This document shows, piece by piece, positions 18,196-27,002 of a DNA stretch of 64,000 nt; within the stretch, counting starts at the first letter, position 1, and the number at the start of each line of letters is the position of its first letter. The translations under genes were made by a program, and so were the position numbers. Below the pieces are notes generated by a model. That model worked only from the letters and a program-made list of their open reading frames with translations, had not been told where the DNA came from and did no database searches. Source of the stretch: JAABRB01 sp963735025. GTDB taxonomy: Bacteria > Pseudomonadota > Gammaproteobacteria > Burkholderiales > SG8-39. The DNA is taken from assembly GCA_963735025.1 (NCBI GenBank), contig CAVTJG010000008.1:248001-312000 (forward strand), in the 5' to 3' direction.

Positions 18196-19560
18196 TCACT
18201 GAACGGTAATTGCGGTCATAGCCCGGACATCGGAGCACGTGGCGATAGATTGGACAAGGCCGGACAGCTTCGCCGTGCGGCCGTCGCCGAGAATCGGCTT
18301 CACGAGCTCCTTGAACTTCGACACGATTGCGGACAACGGCATCGGATTGCCGGAAAAGTCTCCAATGGGAATTTGCCTCCTTGCCACGAGTAGCTCGCCA
18401 TCATTCAACTCGACCTCTACGACCACCGGACGGGCGTCGGGATACGGCGGGAACAATGACGAATCCGCGACGACGGCGACGCGCCGGATCATCGCGTTCA
18501 GCGGCCCGGCTTCCAAGTCGAGGGCATGGAGTTCGCGGGATCCCTGCCCCGGGTACAGGAGCCGGGCAGCCACCATGCACGGAATACTGAACTTGGATGC
18601 GAGCGTCGTGCGCACATCACGACCACCGCAGAGAGCCGCGGCCGCCGCAGTGACCCGGACGGTGACGGCGCGGACGCGCCCCACCTCAGGAACCTGACGG
18701 CGAATCTCGTCGACGGCCTCGATGGCCGTAATGACCTGGGCACAGACCGGGTAGAACTTGAAGTAGTTGTTGAGGATCTCGTATGTGGGGTCCGCCGGGT
18801 CCAGGCCCGCTGCCAGTTTCGATGGATCGAACGAATCCCCGCTGCGGCGGCTCACATAACCTTCCAGGGTGCCGACGCTGGCTGTCATGCCGGCTCGTAT
18901 GCCGTAGCCGACGCCGATGGCTGCCTGAAGGCCCGATCCGACGTAGAGATGATGAACGGTTGTGCCTTCAATGACCGTGGCGGTCGGAGCATAAATGAGC
19001 AGCGCGGCCGTCCCTTCGATCGCCTGCTGCAATTCGCGCGCTTTTCCGCCCAGCAGCTTGACGGCTGCGACCGCCGCGCCGATCGACGCCCAATGTCCGT
19101 GCACGTGCTGGTCAGGGTTGAGCGGGGCGAGCGCGAGACCGACGCGGACGGCCACTTCATAGCCGGCCACCATCGCGGCGAGCAGCGCTTCTCCTGATGC
19201 GCGCTCGATCTCGGCGACGGCCAGGGCCGCGGGGACGATGTGGGGCCCGGGATCGCCCCGCGAGCGGCGGTGTCCTTCGCTCAACTGGGTCACCGTGCAT
19301 GCCGCCGCGTTCAGCAAAGCCGCGAGGCCCGGATCGAACCGACCGCTGGTGCCTATCACGGTCGCCTTTCCCGGCGAATACGCGCGCGAGTAGCTGGATC
19401 GCAGCAGAACGAGAAAAGGATCCTGGCTTCCCCAGATCATCACGCCGAGGGTGTCGAGCATGATCAGCGTGGCGCGCTCGCGCACCGCAGATGGCAGCGC
19501 GGCGTAGGTAATCCCGTCAGCGAAGCGTGCGAGGGCGGCAGTCCCGTCGTTCACTGACAT
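18196..19560 (-). CDS. MmgE/PrpD family protein (first of three)
   Basis: A 454-residue protein of the MmgE/PrpD family, whose known members dehydrate 2-methylcitrate, decarboxylate aconitate or act as iminodisuccinate epimerases. Family marks include TLIMLDTLGVMIWGSQDP near residue 36, VAGYEVAVRVGLALAP and HGHWASIGAAVAAVKLLGG. The position of the usual DDTH motif reads TQLSEGHRRSRGDPGPH, so this is a divergent subclass. It is convergent with the broken flavoprotein and lies 7 bp downstream of a Rid gene on the same strand. Start ATG 19560; the upstream in-frame residues overlap that Rid gene. Confidence 0.86.
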   Translation of the reverse strand: MSVNDGTAALARFADGITYAALPSAVRERATLIMLDTLGVMIWGSQDPFLVLLRSSYSRAYSPGKATVIGTSGRFDPGLAALLNAAACTVTQLSEGHRRSRGDPGPHIVPAALAVAEIERASGEALLAAMVAGYEVAVRVGLALAPLNPDQHVHGHWASIGAAVAAVKLLGGKARELQQAIEGTAALLIYAPTATVIEGTTVHHLYVGSGLQAAIGVGYGIRAGMTASVGTLEGYVSRRSGDSFDPSKLAAGLDPADPTYEILNNYFKFYPVCAQVITAIEAVDEIRRQVPEVGRVRAVTVRVTAAAAALCGGRDVRTTLASKFSIPCMVAARLLYPGQGSRELHALDLEAGPLNAMIRRVAVVADSSLFPPYPDARPVVVEVELNDGELLVARRQIPIGDFSGNPMPLSAIVSKFKELVKPILGDGRTAKLSGLVQSIATCSDVRAMTAITVQ

Positions 19561-19567
19561 CTTGCGG

Positions 19568-19960
19568 TCAGGCAATGGCGATACATTCGATTTCGATATC
19601 GAATTTCTGCGCCCAGGCTCCAACGTTGCAGAATACGCGCGCCGGCGGATCGCGCCGGAAGTATCGGCGATACACCGCGTTCACTTCGTCGAAGTAAGCG
19701 GAGCTGGTGACGAACACGTTGCACTTGACCACCTTGTCGAGGGACGAGCCTGCGGCCTCGAGGGTGAACTTGATGTTGTCGAGCACCATCTCGGTCTGCC
19801 GGGTGATGTCGGCGATCGGGACCTTGCCAGTCTTCCGGTCGAGCGGTGGAAGCCCAGAGACAAACAGGAATCCGCCGCCGCGCACCGCAGTCGAGAGCGG
19901 AATCCTGGCTTTCTTCAGACGGTTACTGATCCCCGGGACGCTTATGATTTCCTTTTTCAT
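19568..19960 (-). CDS. Rid family protein (third of four)
   Basis: A 130-residue Rid protein with GGFLFVSGLPPLDRKTGK, EAAGSSLDKVVKCNVFV and the Arg in DPPARVFCNVG. By eye it differs from the fourth copy (24.1 kb, opposite strand) at about 35 of 130 positions, so the two are close paralogs. ATG 19960 opens a reverse pair with the MmgE/PrpD gene (7 bp gap). The upstream 338 bp are shared with the divergent ABC transporter operon. Confidence 0.9.
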   Translation of the reverse strand: MKKEIISVPGISNRLKKARIPLSTAVRGGGFLFVSGLPPLDRKTGKVPIADITRQTEMVLDNIKFTLEAAGSSLDKVVKCNVFVTSSAYFDEVNAVYRRYFRRDPPARVFCNVGAWAQKFDIEIECIAIA

Positions 19961-20298
19961 TGTTCCTTCCGGCTGAATGCCGATGAATGGCCTGATCACC
20001 CGCCTGGCCGATGCGCAGTGCAAATCGGTTCACCAATCGCAGCACCAACCGCATCACCAATCGGCACGCCCACCGGCCTGATGCCCGATCAGTATACAAA
20101 AGTTTCCGACCGGACTCTGGGATCAGCGCGACGACACAATAGACCAGAGACGCGGACGCCACGCCTGTACTGGCGGCTGGCCGGAGGGGAAGCGCTTCCC
20201 ACATCACTGCCCTTCCCCTTCTCACCCTCCTGGATGAAGGCGAGCCCGGATCCGGAATTCTGGGGTATATTCGCGCCGCGCCCACCGAGGAGGAGTGT
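19961..20298. other. Divergent intergenic region between Rid and ABC importer genes
   Basis: No gene is seen in these 338 bp. They hold four 12-bp repeats (20027-20074) and, close by, GTATAC within a TTGTATACTG-like stretch on the reverse strand (about 20090-20099), which resembles a GntR-type half-palindrome. Upstream of the binding-protein gene there is TATATT (20266-20271) and a strong GAGGAGG ribosome site. This is probably the control region for both directions. Confidence 0.5.
20027..20074. repeat. Four tandem imperfect 12-bp repeats
   Basis: Units GGTTCACCAATC, GCAGCACCAACC, GCATCACCAATC and GGCACGCCCACC follow each other without spacer; the shared core is roughly GCAnCACCAAyC. They lie in the divergent region between a Rid gene and an ABC importer operon. 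They might bind a regulator or be a simple slippage product. Confidence 0.65.
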
Positions 20299-21303
20299 AT
20301 GGATACCGTCGAATCCAGCTGCAATGCCTTCGCACTTCGCAACGTTCGGTTTGTCCTGCTCGCGGGGGCACTCATGCTCCCACCCGGCCTGCTCTTCGCC
20401 CAGGGCATGCCCACCGTCACGCTGAGTTACGTCACCGAGAACTCCTCCTGCTGGCCGGCCATTGTTGCGCGCGAAAAGGGTTTCTTCGAGGCCGAAGGCA
20501 TCAAGGTCGACTGGGTGCGCGCCGGGCAGAGCGCGAAGGCCTTGCAGATGCTCGCAGCCAAGGCCAGCCAGATATCAAACTCGTCGGTCGTCGATACCTT
20601 TCGGGCAATCGAAAGCGGCGCACAGGTCGTCGCCTTTCTCAATGGGATGGATGCCGGGCTGCATTGGATGATCGGTGCGAAGTCGATCAAGACCGTGGAA
20701 GATCTGAAAGGCAAGCGCGTCATCACGGGTGGACAGGGGGACATCACAAATTTGTGGTGGAACGCCATGGCGAAGAAACACGGCTTCGACGGTCAGCGCG
20801 ATGCTCAAGTACTTTTCGCCGGCTCGACCACCAATCGCATGGCGGCGCTGATCGCCGGCGGCGTCGAGGGCGCGGTGATTTCGCCGCCGCAGAGCTTCAA
20901 GCTCCTCGAGCAAGGCTATTCGGACTTGGGTCCGATGGCGCCTTATCTGGGGGCGCTGCCCATCATGGCTTTCGTCGTCAACCGCGACTGGGTCAGCCAG
21001 AATGGCGCAACCCTGATGGCGTTCGTCAGGGCGCACAACAAGGCCACCGAGTACCTTTGGCAGAATCGCAAGGAAGCTTCGGAAATTCTTGCCAAGGCCG
21101 GCGGCACCAGCGTCGACGAAGCCCTGCAGACCTGGGATGTGGCAAACAAGGTGAAGGCTTATCGTGTGGATGGCGAGCTGACCGAAGAGGGGTTGAAGAA
21201 CGCCCTTGCTGCGCTGGCCGCAGCCGGCGACATCAAGAACCCGAACCGACCCACATCGTATTATTACGACGCGACCTTCGTTAACGCTGCGCAGCGACGT
21301 TGA
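20299..21303 (+). CDS. ABC transporter substrate-binding protein, NitT/TauT (NMT1) type
   Basis: A 334-residue periplasmic binding protein. Residues 1 to about 35 form a Sec signal ending LLFAQG, after a somewhat long N-region. The mature part is an NMT1/SsuA-like fold with AIVAREKGFFEAEGIKVDWV, EDLKGKRVITGGQGD and FAGSTTNRMAALIAGGVEGA. The start ATG follows GAGGAGGAGTGT. It heads a three-gene importer operon. Such systems carry aliphatic sulfonates, taurine, thiamine precursors or aromatic acids; given the neighbours, an organic acid or amide is likely here. Confidence 0.9.
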   Translation: MDTVESSCNAFALRNVRFVLLAGALMLPPGLLFAQGMPTVTLSYVTENSSCWPAIVAREKGFFEAEGIKVDWVRAGQSAKALQMLAAKASQISNSSVVDTFRAIESGAQVVAFLNGMDAGLHWMIGAKSIKTVEDLKGKRVITGGQGDITNLWWNAMAKKHGFDGQRDAQVLFAGSTTNRMAALIAGGVEGAVISPPQSFKLLEQGYSDLGPMAPYLGALPIMAFVVNRDWVSQNGATLMAFVRAHNKATEYLWQNRKEASEILAKAGGTSVDEALQTWDVANKVKAYRVDGELTEEGLKNALAALAAAGDIKNPNRPTSYYYDATFVNAAQRR

Positions 21304-22124
21304 CTCTGGACGCGCTCGACCCGTCGGCCGCGATCGCCGAAAAGCTCGCCGCCAAGCAGCGGCGAGACAAGCTGAAAAGGGCGGCCTTTCCGATCCTCTC
21401 GTGGGTATCCGTGATCGGTGGCATCCTGTTATGGGAGCTGATCGGTCGCAGTGTCGGCGGTTCTCTGTTCCTCGCGACGCCGCTGCAGACCTGGGCCGCG
21501 ATGGTCGAACTGTGGCGCTCCGGCGAACTGCAGAAAAATATCTGGGTAAGCGGCCAGGAGTTCCTGTACGGGTACGTGATCGCCTGCGTTGCCGGCATCG
21601 TGATCGGGCTGCTCATGGCGGCTTACCGCACGGGATCGGCGCTGATAGGCCCATGGGTGTCCGGGCTCTATGCGACCCCGATCATCGCCGTCGCGCCGCT
21701 GGTGATCCTGTGGTTCGGCATCGGGATCTGGTCGAAAATCGTGGTGGTTATCAGCGTGGTGATCTTCCCGGTCATCATCAATACCGAAGCTGGCATTCGC
21801 GCCACCGATCGCCATCTGATCGAGGCCATTCGCTCCTTCGGTGCCAACCAGTTTCAGATATTCACCAAAGTCAGCCTGCCTTCGGCATTGCCCTTCATGC
21901 TCGCCGGCCTGCGGCTGGGAATCGGCCGCGGCCTGATCGGAGTCGTCGTCGGCGAGCTCTTTGGTGCCCGCGCCGGCGTAGGTTTCATGATCCTTCAGGC
22001 GGCCGAGTCCTTTGCAATGCCCAAGCTCTTCGCCGGCGTCATCGTGCTGGCTGCAGCCGGCATCAGCCTGACCGCCGGCTGCCACTATCTCGAGAAGAAG
22101 CTGGTGCCATGGAATCGTCGCTGA
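21300..22124 (+). CDS. ABC transporter permease, SsuC/TauC type
   Basis: A 274-residue inner-membrane permease with about six helices and the EAA loop EAIRSFGANQFQIFTKVSLPSA near residue 180. It partners the binding protein before it and the ATPase after it. The likely start is TTG 21300, which overlaps the preceding stop as TTGA; later in-frame starts would remove the cytosolic N-terminal helix. The end overlaps the ATPase start by 16 bp. Confidence 0.9.
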   Translation: MTLDALDPSAAIAEKLAAKQRRDKLKRAAFPILSWVSVIGGILLWELIGRSVGGSLFLATPLQTWAAMVELWRSGELQKNIWVSGQEFLYGYVIACVAGIVIGLLMAAYRTGSALIGPWVSGLYATPIIAVAPLVILWFGIGIWSKIVVVISVVIFPVIINTEAGIRATDRHLIEAIRSFGANQFQIFTKVSLPSALPFMLAGLRLGIGRGLIGVVVGELFGARAGVGFMILQAAESFAMPKLFAGVIVLAAAGISLTAGCHYLEKKLVPWNRR

Positions 22125-22963
22125 CAGACCGTTCGATCGAGGGTGTCACGCCGGTGAAGCTCACGATCCGTGGTGTGCACAAGCAGTTCAGCGATCTCGT
22201 CGCGCTCAAGAGCGTCGACCTGGATGTGGCCGAAGGCGAGTTTGTATGCGTCGTCGGGCCGTCGGGATGCGGAAAGACAACTTTGCTGCGCATCGTTGCG
22301 GGGCTCGAGGAAGCCGACCTCGGCGACGTCGCAATCGACGGAAAGCACGTGAAGGGACCCGGTGCCGACCGCGGCTTCGTTTTCCAATCCGACTGTCTTC
22401 TTCCCTGGCGCACGGTAATGAGCAACGCCTTGGTCGGGCTGGAAATCAACGGCCAACGCAATGCTGCCACCCGCCTGCATACGCAGTCGCTGCTCAAGCT
22501 CGTAGGGTTGGAGGGATTCGAGAACTATTATCCATGGCAGCTCTCCGGCGGGATGCGCCAGCGCGTGAACCTCGCCCGCGCCCTTGCGATCAATCCTGAC
22601 GTGCTGCTGATGGATGAGCCTTTTTCGGCGCTCGATGCGCAAACGCGCGAGATCATGCAGACGGAGATGCTGCGGATCTGGAACGCCGGTCGCAAGACCG
22701 TCATGTTCATCACTCATCAGATCGACGAGGCGGTTTATCTTGCCGATCGGGTGGTGGTCCTGGGCCGGCGTCCCGGATGCGTCAAGGAAATCGTTTCCAT
22801 CGAGATCCCTCGCCCGCGCGACCTCGCCGTGAAGCGCACGCCGCGTTTCATCGGCTACATTGACGCAATCTGGCAGATGATCGAGCACGACGTACGCGAG
22901 AGCATCTCCGAGGAAGGCGATCACCCCAAACCAAAGCACAACCAACGGGATGCGGTCGAGTGA
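22109..22963 (+). CDS. ABC transporter ATPase, SsuB/TauB type
   Basis: A 284-residue cytosolic ATPase that powers the importer. It has Walker A GPSGCGKTT, Q-loop FQSDCLLPW, signature LSGGMRQRVNLARAL, Walker B VLLMDEPFSALD and H-loop ITHQIDEA, all intact. ATG 22109 lies inside the permease gene end, indicating translational coupling. The following 288 bp up to the SDR gene hold no recognisable gene. Confidence 0.93.
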   Translation: MESSLTDRSIEGVTPVKLTIRGVHKQFSDLVALKSVDLDVAEGEFVCVVGPSGCGKTTLLRIVAGLEEADLGDVAIDGKHVKGPGADRGFVFQSDCLLPWRTVMSNALVGLEINGQRNAATRLHTQSLLKLVGLEGFENYYPWQLSGGMRQRVNLARALAINPDVLLMDEPFSALDAQTREIMQTEMLRIWNAGRKTVMFITHQIDEAVYLADRVVVLGRRPGCVKEIVSIEIPRPRDLAVKRTPRFIGYIDAIWQMIEHDVRESISEEGDHPKPKHNQRDAVE

Positions 22964-23251
22964 GAAGCAACTTCGCGGCAGGAGGGTAGACGAGCAGGTC
23001 GGCCGAGCGCGTGACATCCGCGGGCGTAGCCGGCTGATCGCTCGTATCCACGCGCGACGCCACCGTCCTCGTGATCGGACGACGAGCGCACCCACTGGGC
23101 CAAAGACGCTCTCGGACTCGCGCTTGCCAGTCTCGCGCCCACGCAACGTTTGCAGGCGTTCAGGCGACGCCTGAGCGGACGGTCAGACAACAACTCGATC
23201 CCATCGGCTTCAGCCGGTAGCTTTCAGCAAAACATCGAAGGGAGCAGTCGC

Positions 23252-24010
23252 ATGGATCTTCAACTCGCAGGCAAGATCGCGCTGGTCACCGGCGCCAGCA
23301 TGGGACTTGGACGCTCGATTGCGACCCTCCTGGGTGAGGAAGGCTGTCGTCTGGCGGTCGTAGCGCGACGTGGCAACCTGCTCGAGAAAGCGGCGAATGA
23401 AATCTCCGCAACGGGCAGGGAGCGCCCGCTGGTCATCGTCGAAGATATCACCGCCAGCGGTGCCGCCGAGCGCATCAAGGAGCAGACGATGGATCGCTTC
23501 GGGAGCCTGGACGTCCTGGTGAACAACGCCGGAAGCTCCCGTCCGCTGTCGGGCCTCGGTACCGAGGCGGAATGGGAAGAGGCGATGCTGCTCAATTACA
23601 CCGCCGGACGGCGCCTGGCCCATGCCTTCGTGCCGATGATGCGCGAGAGAAAGTTCGGCCGGATCATCAACGTCACCGGCGGAGATGAGCCTTCGATCAT
23701 CAATGCCGCGAACCCGCCGAACGGCGCAACGCACATCTGGGCCAAGGCCTTGTCGCGCACCGTCGCCAGGGATGGCGTCACGGTGAACTGCGTCGTACCG
23801 GGTCGCCTCCACTCCGAGCAGATCGACCAACGTATCCTTCCGACGGAGGAAGCCCGCGCATCCTGGATCGCGCAGAATTGCCCCGTGGGCTATATCGGCG
23901 AGCCGGATGATCTGGGCGTTCTCGTGACGTTCCTGTGCTCGCCTCGGGCGCGATACATCACCGGTCAGGTCATGCATGTCGACGGCGGAGTCCGGCGCTT
24001 TGCGCATTGA
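23252..24010 (+). CDS. Short-chain dehydrogenase/reductase with altered active site
   Basis: A 252-residue classical SDR with the cofactor motif TGASMGLG, NNAG near residue 90 and a C-terminal YITGQVMHVDGG. In the catalytic set Asn115, Ser148 and Lys165 are at fitting places, but the YxxxK tyrosine is replaced by His161 (HIWAK). The loop between Ser and His is rich in Asn and Pro. The start ATG 23252 follows GAAGGGAG. It lies between the ABC importer and the fourth Rid gene. Redox activity on a hydroxy acid is the default guess, but the His change could mean another reaction or a loss of activity. Confidence 0.87.
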   Translation: MDLQLAGKIALVTGASMGLGRSIATLLGEEGCRLAVVARRGNLLEKAANEISATGRERPLVIVEDITASGAAERIKEQTMDRFGSLDVLVNNAGSSRPLSGLGTEAEWEEAMLLNYTAGRRLAHAFVPMMRERKFGRIINVTGGDEPSIINAANPPNGATHIWAKALSRTVARDGVTVNCVVPGRLHSEQIDQRILPTEEARASWIAQNCPVGYIGEPDDLGVLVTFLCSPRARYITGQVMHVDGGVRRFAH

Positions 24011-24103
24011 GTCGCTTCGGCCGCACGCTCGCATGATAAATTCCGGCGACCTGTCTGGGCGCGATTCCCCAGGACGACCATCTTCCTTCAATAGGAAACC
24101 CTG

Positions 24104-24496
24104 ATGAAAAAGGAAATCATTGATGTCCCCGGAATTAGCAAGCACCTGAAGAAGGAAGGCATCCCCCTTTCGGCGGTGGTTCGCGCCGGGGGATTCATCT
24201 TCGTCTCGGGTCAGCCGCCCGTCGACCGCCGGACCGGGAAAATCCCCCTTGTCGACATCGCGCGGCAAACCAGGATGGTCCTCGACAACATCAAGGTGTG
24301 CCTGGAGGCGGCGGGCTCGTCCATGGACAAGGTGGTCAAGTGCACGGTCTACATCACTAACGCCGCGTACTTCGACGAAGTGAACGACGTGTATCGAAAG
24401 TACTTCAAGCGCAACCCGCCCGCACGCGTATTCTGCAACGTAGGGTCGTGGCCCAAGAAGTTCGACGTCGAGATCGATTGCATCGCCATCACGTGA
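24104..24496 (+). CDS. Rid family protein (fourth of four)
   Basis: A 130-residue Rid protein with GGFIFVSGQPPVDRRTGK, EAAGSSMDKVVKCTVYI and the Arg in NPPARVFCNVG. It is the close paralog of the reverse-strand copy at 19.6-20.0 kb (roughly 73% identical by hand count). ATG 24104 follows AGGAAA. The two copies flank the ABC importer and SDR genes in opposite directions. Confidence 0.9.
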   Translation: MKKEIIDVPGISKHLKKEGIPLSAVVRAGGFIFVSGQPPVDRRTGKIPLVDIARQTRMVLDNIKVCLEAAGSSMDKVVKCTVYITNAAYFDEVNDVYRKYFKRNPPARVFCNVGSWPKKFDVEIDCIAIT

Positions 24497-24577
24497 TGGG
24501 GAACCCTTCACCTATCCGATCCCCGCGCGCGACGACTGTCTTCGGCCGCATCGCCGGGCGCGCTGCCGAGTGACGCT

Positions 24578-25768
24578 GTGCGCCAGCTGAAGATACCGGC
24601 GGTTTTCATGCGCGGCGGCACGAGCAACGCCGTCGTGTTCAATGCAAAAGATCTGCCGCGCGACCGCGCAGACTGGGACGAGATTTTTCTCGCAGCGATC
24701 GGCAGCCCGGATCCCTACGGGCGGCAGCTCGACGGCATGGGCGGGGGCGTCTCGTCGCTCTCGAAAGTTTGCGTCGTGGGGCCGCCGACGCGGGATGACG
24801 CCGACATCGACTACACGTTTGCGCAGGTTCAGGTGAAGGAAGCCAGGGTGGACTATGGCGGGAACTGCGGCAACATGTCGTCCGCGATGGGCCCGTTCGC
24901 AGTGGACGAGGAGATGGTGAAGGTGTCGGGCCCCGATGCGCGGGTGCGTATCCATAACACCAATACGAAGAAGATCATCTGGTCGCGCTTTTCCCTCGAC
25001 GGCGGCAAGGCGGCAGTGGACGGCGACCTGGCCATCCCGGGCGTGGCCGGGACCGGCGCGCCGGTCAAGCTCGAGTTTCGCGAGCCGGGCGGCGCGACCA
25101 CCGGGAAGCTCCTACCCACTGGCAACGTGGCGGATCTCCTGGACGTGCCGGGCTGCGGCAAGTACCGCGTATCAATGGTGGATGCGGCCAACGCGTGCGT
25201 CTTTGCCCGCGCGGCCGATCTCGGACTCGCGGGCACGGAGCTTCCGGACGAGATCGACGCCAATCCCGACCTGCGGGACAGGCTGGCCGCGATCCGGATC
25301 GCGGCGTCCGTAGCGATGGGCATCGCAGAAACCGAGGAAGAGGCCCGGAATCGCGCGATGGTGCCCTTCGTGGGTTTCGTCTCGCCGCCGCAGGATGCAC
25401 GCACCCTGGCAGGCGAGGCGCTCGATGGGGCGATGGCGGACCTCACGGGCCGCATGATGTCGAATGGACAGCCGCACCGGGCACTGCCGCTCACCGCATC
25501 GCTGTGCATGGCCGTGGCGGCACGGCTCCCGGGCAGCGTGGTATCCGATGCAATTCGCCCGACCGGTAACCCGGAATCCGAAATCAGGATCGCCATGCCC
25601 TCGGGCGTACTGACCGTGGCCGCGACCGTGAGGAAGCTCGACGGCCAGTGGTACGCCGAGCAGGGAGCATTCTACCGTACCCAGCGGCGCATGTTCGAAG
25701 GCCATGTGCTCGTGCGCGGCTCGCGCGCGCCGCGCCTGGCGGCATCATCCGATTCGGTCCGGACCTAG
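24578..25768 (+). CDS. PrpF-like isomerase (methylaconitate/oxalomesaconate type)
   Basis: A 396-residue protein of the PrpF family, diaminopimelate-epimerase fold. PrpF itself isomerises 2-methyl-trans-aconitate to the cis form beside AcnD. Seen here are MRGGTSN at residues 11-17, DGMGGGVSSLSKVCVV near residue 52, GGNCGNM with Cys97, and the MVDAANACVFARA strand. The usual Lys/Arg after MRGGTS is Asn17. GTG 24578 is the probable start. With an aconitase and a PrpB-like lyase 4-8 kb away it fits a tricarboxylate pathway; GalD-like oxalomesaconate tautomerase is the alternative. Confidence 0.86.
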   Translation: MRQLKIPAVFMRGGTSNAVVFNAKDLPRDRADWDEIFLAAIGSPDPYGRQLDGMGGGVSSLSKVCVVGPPTRDDADIDYTFAQVQVKEARVDYGGNCGNMSSAMGPFAVDEEMVKVSGPDARVRIHNTNTKKIIWSRFSLDGGKAAVDGDLAIPGVAGTGAPVKLEFREPGGATTGKLLPTGNVADLLDVPGCGKYRVSMVDAANACVFARAADLGLAGTELPDEIDANPDLRDRLAAIRIAASVAMGIAETEEEARNRAMVPFVGFVSPPQDARTLAGEALDGAMADLTGRMMSNGQPHRALPLTASLCMAVAARLPGSVVSDAIRPTGNPESEIRIAMPSGVLTVAATVRKLDGQWYAEQGAFYRTQRRMFEGHVLVRGSRAPRLAASSDSVRT

Positions 25769-25769
25769 C

Positions 25770-26696
25770 TTAGCCCGCAGGACTGCCGTTGACGTAGGGT
25801 TTGAGACACGCGTACGCCATCGCGTGATGTGGCGTCGGAACGCCCAGCTCGCGCCCCTTCTTGATGATCAGACCGGAGAGGCTGTCCAGCTCGAGTCGCC
25901 GGCCGCGCACAAGGTCATGGTACATGGACGCATACATCTCCGGCGGGAATTTCTGATGGTTCTGGATCTGCCACTCCACGATGTCGTTGGGCAGCCCGAT
26001 GCCCATCGCGCCGGCTACCGCTGCAGCTTCCGCAAACATGGCGCGCGCCAGCGCCGCGATATCGGGGTCATGGTAAACAACTCCCGCGGGCTTGCGTACG
26101 AGGCTCGACAGCGCCGAGTTCGTCGTCAGGCCCACGAATTTGTGCCACTGCGCGACGCGTATGTCCGCGACGACCTCCGCGCCGATCCCCGCAGCCGTGC
26201 AGGCGTCGCGGAAGCGGACTGCGCGCTCGGTCATCTGCCCGTCAGCCTCACCGAACTTTATCGACGGTGCCATCGACGTGTAGCGAATGACGCCGGGCGA
26301 TTCGATCAGTGCCGATATGAAAGCGATGCCGCCCATCACGCGGTCGTCGCCGACGATCGCGCCGATGCGATGCTGTCCGTCCACGCCATTCTGTAGCGTG
26401 ATGCACACCCCGCCCTTCGCAAGCAGCGGCGCGACAGCGCGCGCCGCGTCCTCCGTATCGAACAGTTTCACGCAGAACAGCACGACGTCCACCGGCGCGA
26501 TGCGCGAGGTGGTGTCGGTTGCCTGCGCGTCTGCGATGACGACCTCGCCCGCTGCCCCGACCAGCTTTAATCCGCCTGCCTGTATCGCGCGCAGATGCTC
26601 ACCGCGCGTGATGAACACGACTTCGTGTCCGGCCTGCGCGAGCCGCCCACCGCAATATCCGCCGACCCCGCCGGCGCCCATGATGGCAATGCGCAT
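25770..26696 (-). CDS. Ketopantoate reductase family protein (PanE/ApbA-like)
   Basis: A 308-residue NADP-dependent reductase. The Rossmann motif MRIAIMGAGGVGGYCGGRLA is at the very N terminus; the ApbA C-terminal domain starts near residue 180, with the catalytic-type Lys in AQWHKFVGLTTNSALSSL and SMYHDLVRGRRLELDSL later. PanE makes pantoate, but paralogs in catabolic clusters often reduce other 2-keto acids, and I expect that here. ATG 26696 is chosen as it starts the Rossmann strand exactly. The stop nearly meets the PrpF-like stop (convergent, 1 bp apart). Confidence 0.86.
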   Translation of the reverse strand: MRIAIMGAGGVGGYCGGRLAQAGHEVVFITRGEHLRAIQAGGLKLVGAAGEVVIADAQATDTTSRIAPVDVVLFCVKLFDTEDAARAVAPLLAKGGVCITLQNGVDGQHRIGAIVGDDRVMGGIAFISALIESPGVIRYTSMAPSIKFGEADGQMTERAVRFRDACTAAGIGAEVVADIRVAQWHKFVGLTTNSALSSLVRKPAGVVYHDPDIAALARAMFAEAAAVAGAMGIGLPNDIVEWQIQNHQKFPPEMYASMYHDLVRGRRLELDSLSGLIIKKGRELGVPTPHHAMAYACLKPYVNGSPAG

Positions 26697-27002
26697 CGCT
26701 TCAGCGTCCCGTGCCACGTTTCATGAAACACCCCTCTTCTTCATATTTCAGCCCAGTATAGCTTTCCGACGCGCCTGCCGAAAAGTGTTCGCTCCGATTG
26801 GCAACTTTGAGCGGCGAAATTGGATGCTCGTTGCAAAACGTCCAACCAAGGTGTCCGCCGATTTCGATAGACAGGTGGTGCGGACGATGGGCATAGTCCG
26901 AAATGTTCGACACTGGATCGTCCTGGAATCGGCCACGTCAATCGGGTCGTGATCATGGTGACGGTCCTGTGCAACCCACGGAAAGAAGGCTTGAGCATAT
27001 AG
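26697..27002. other. Divergent intergenic region with a 12-bp perfect palindrome
   Basis: This 306-bp region between the PanE-like gene and the quinone reductase holds no gene I can support. The perfect palindrome GTTTCATGAAAC (26718-26729) sits 22 bp before the PanE-like ATG and could be an operator for that gene. No terminator or clear promoter pair was recognised. Confidence 0.4.

Noticed and set aside
20027..20074. Tandem repeats as a possible CRISPR array
   Set aside because: Units are only 12 bp, imperfect, and have no spacers; no cas gene is present.
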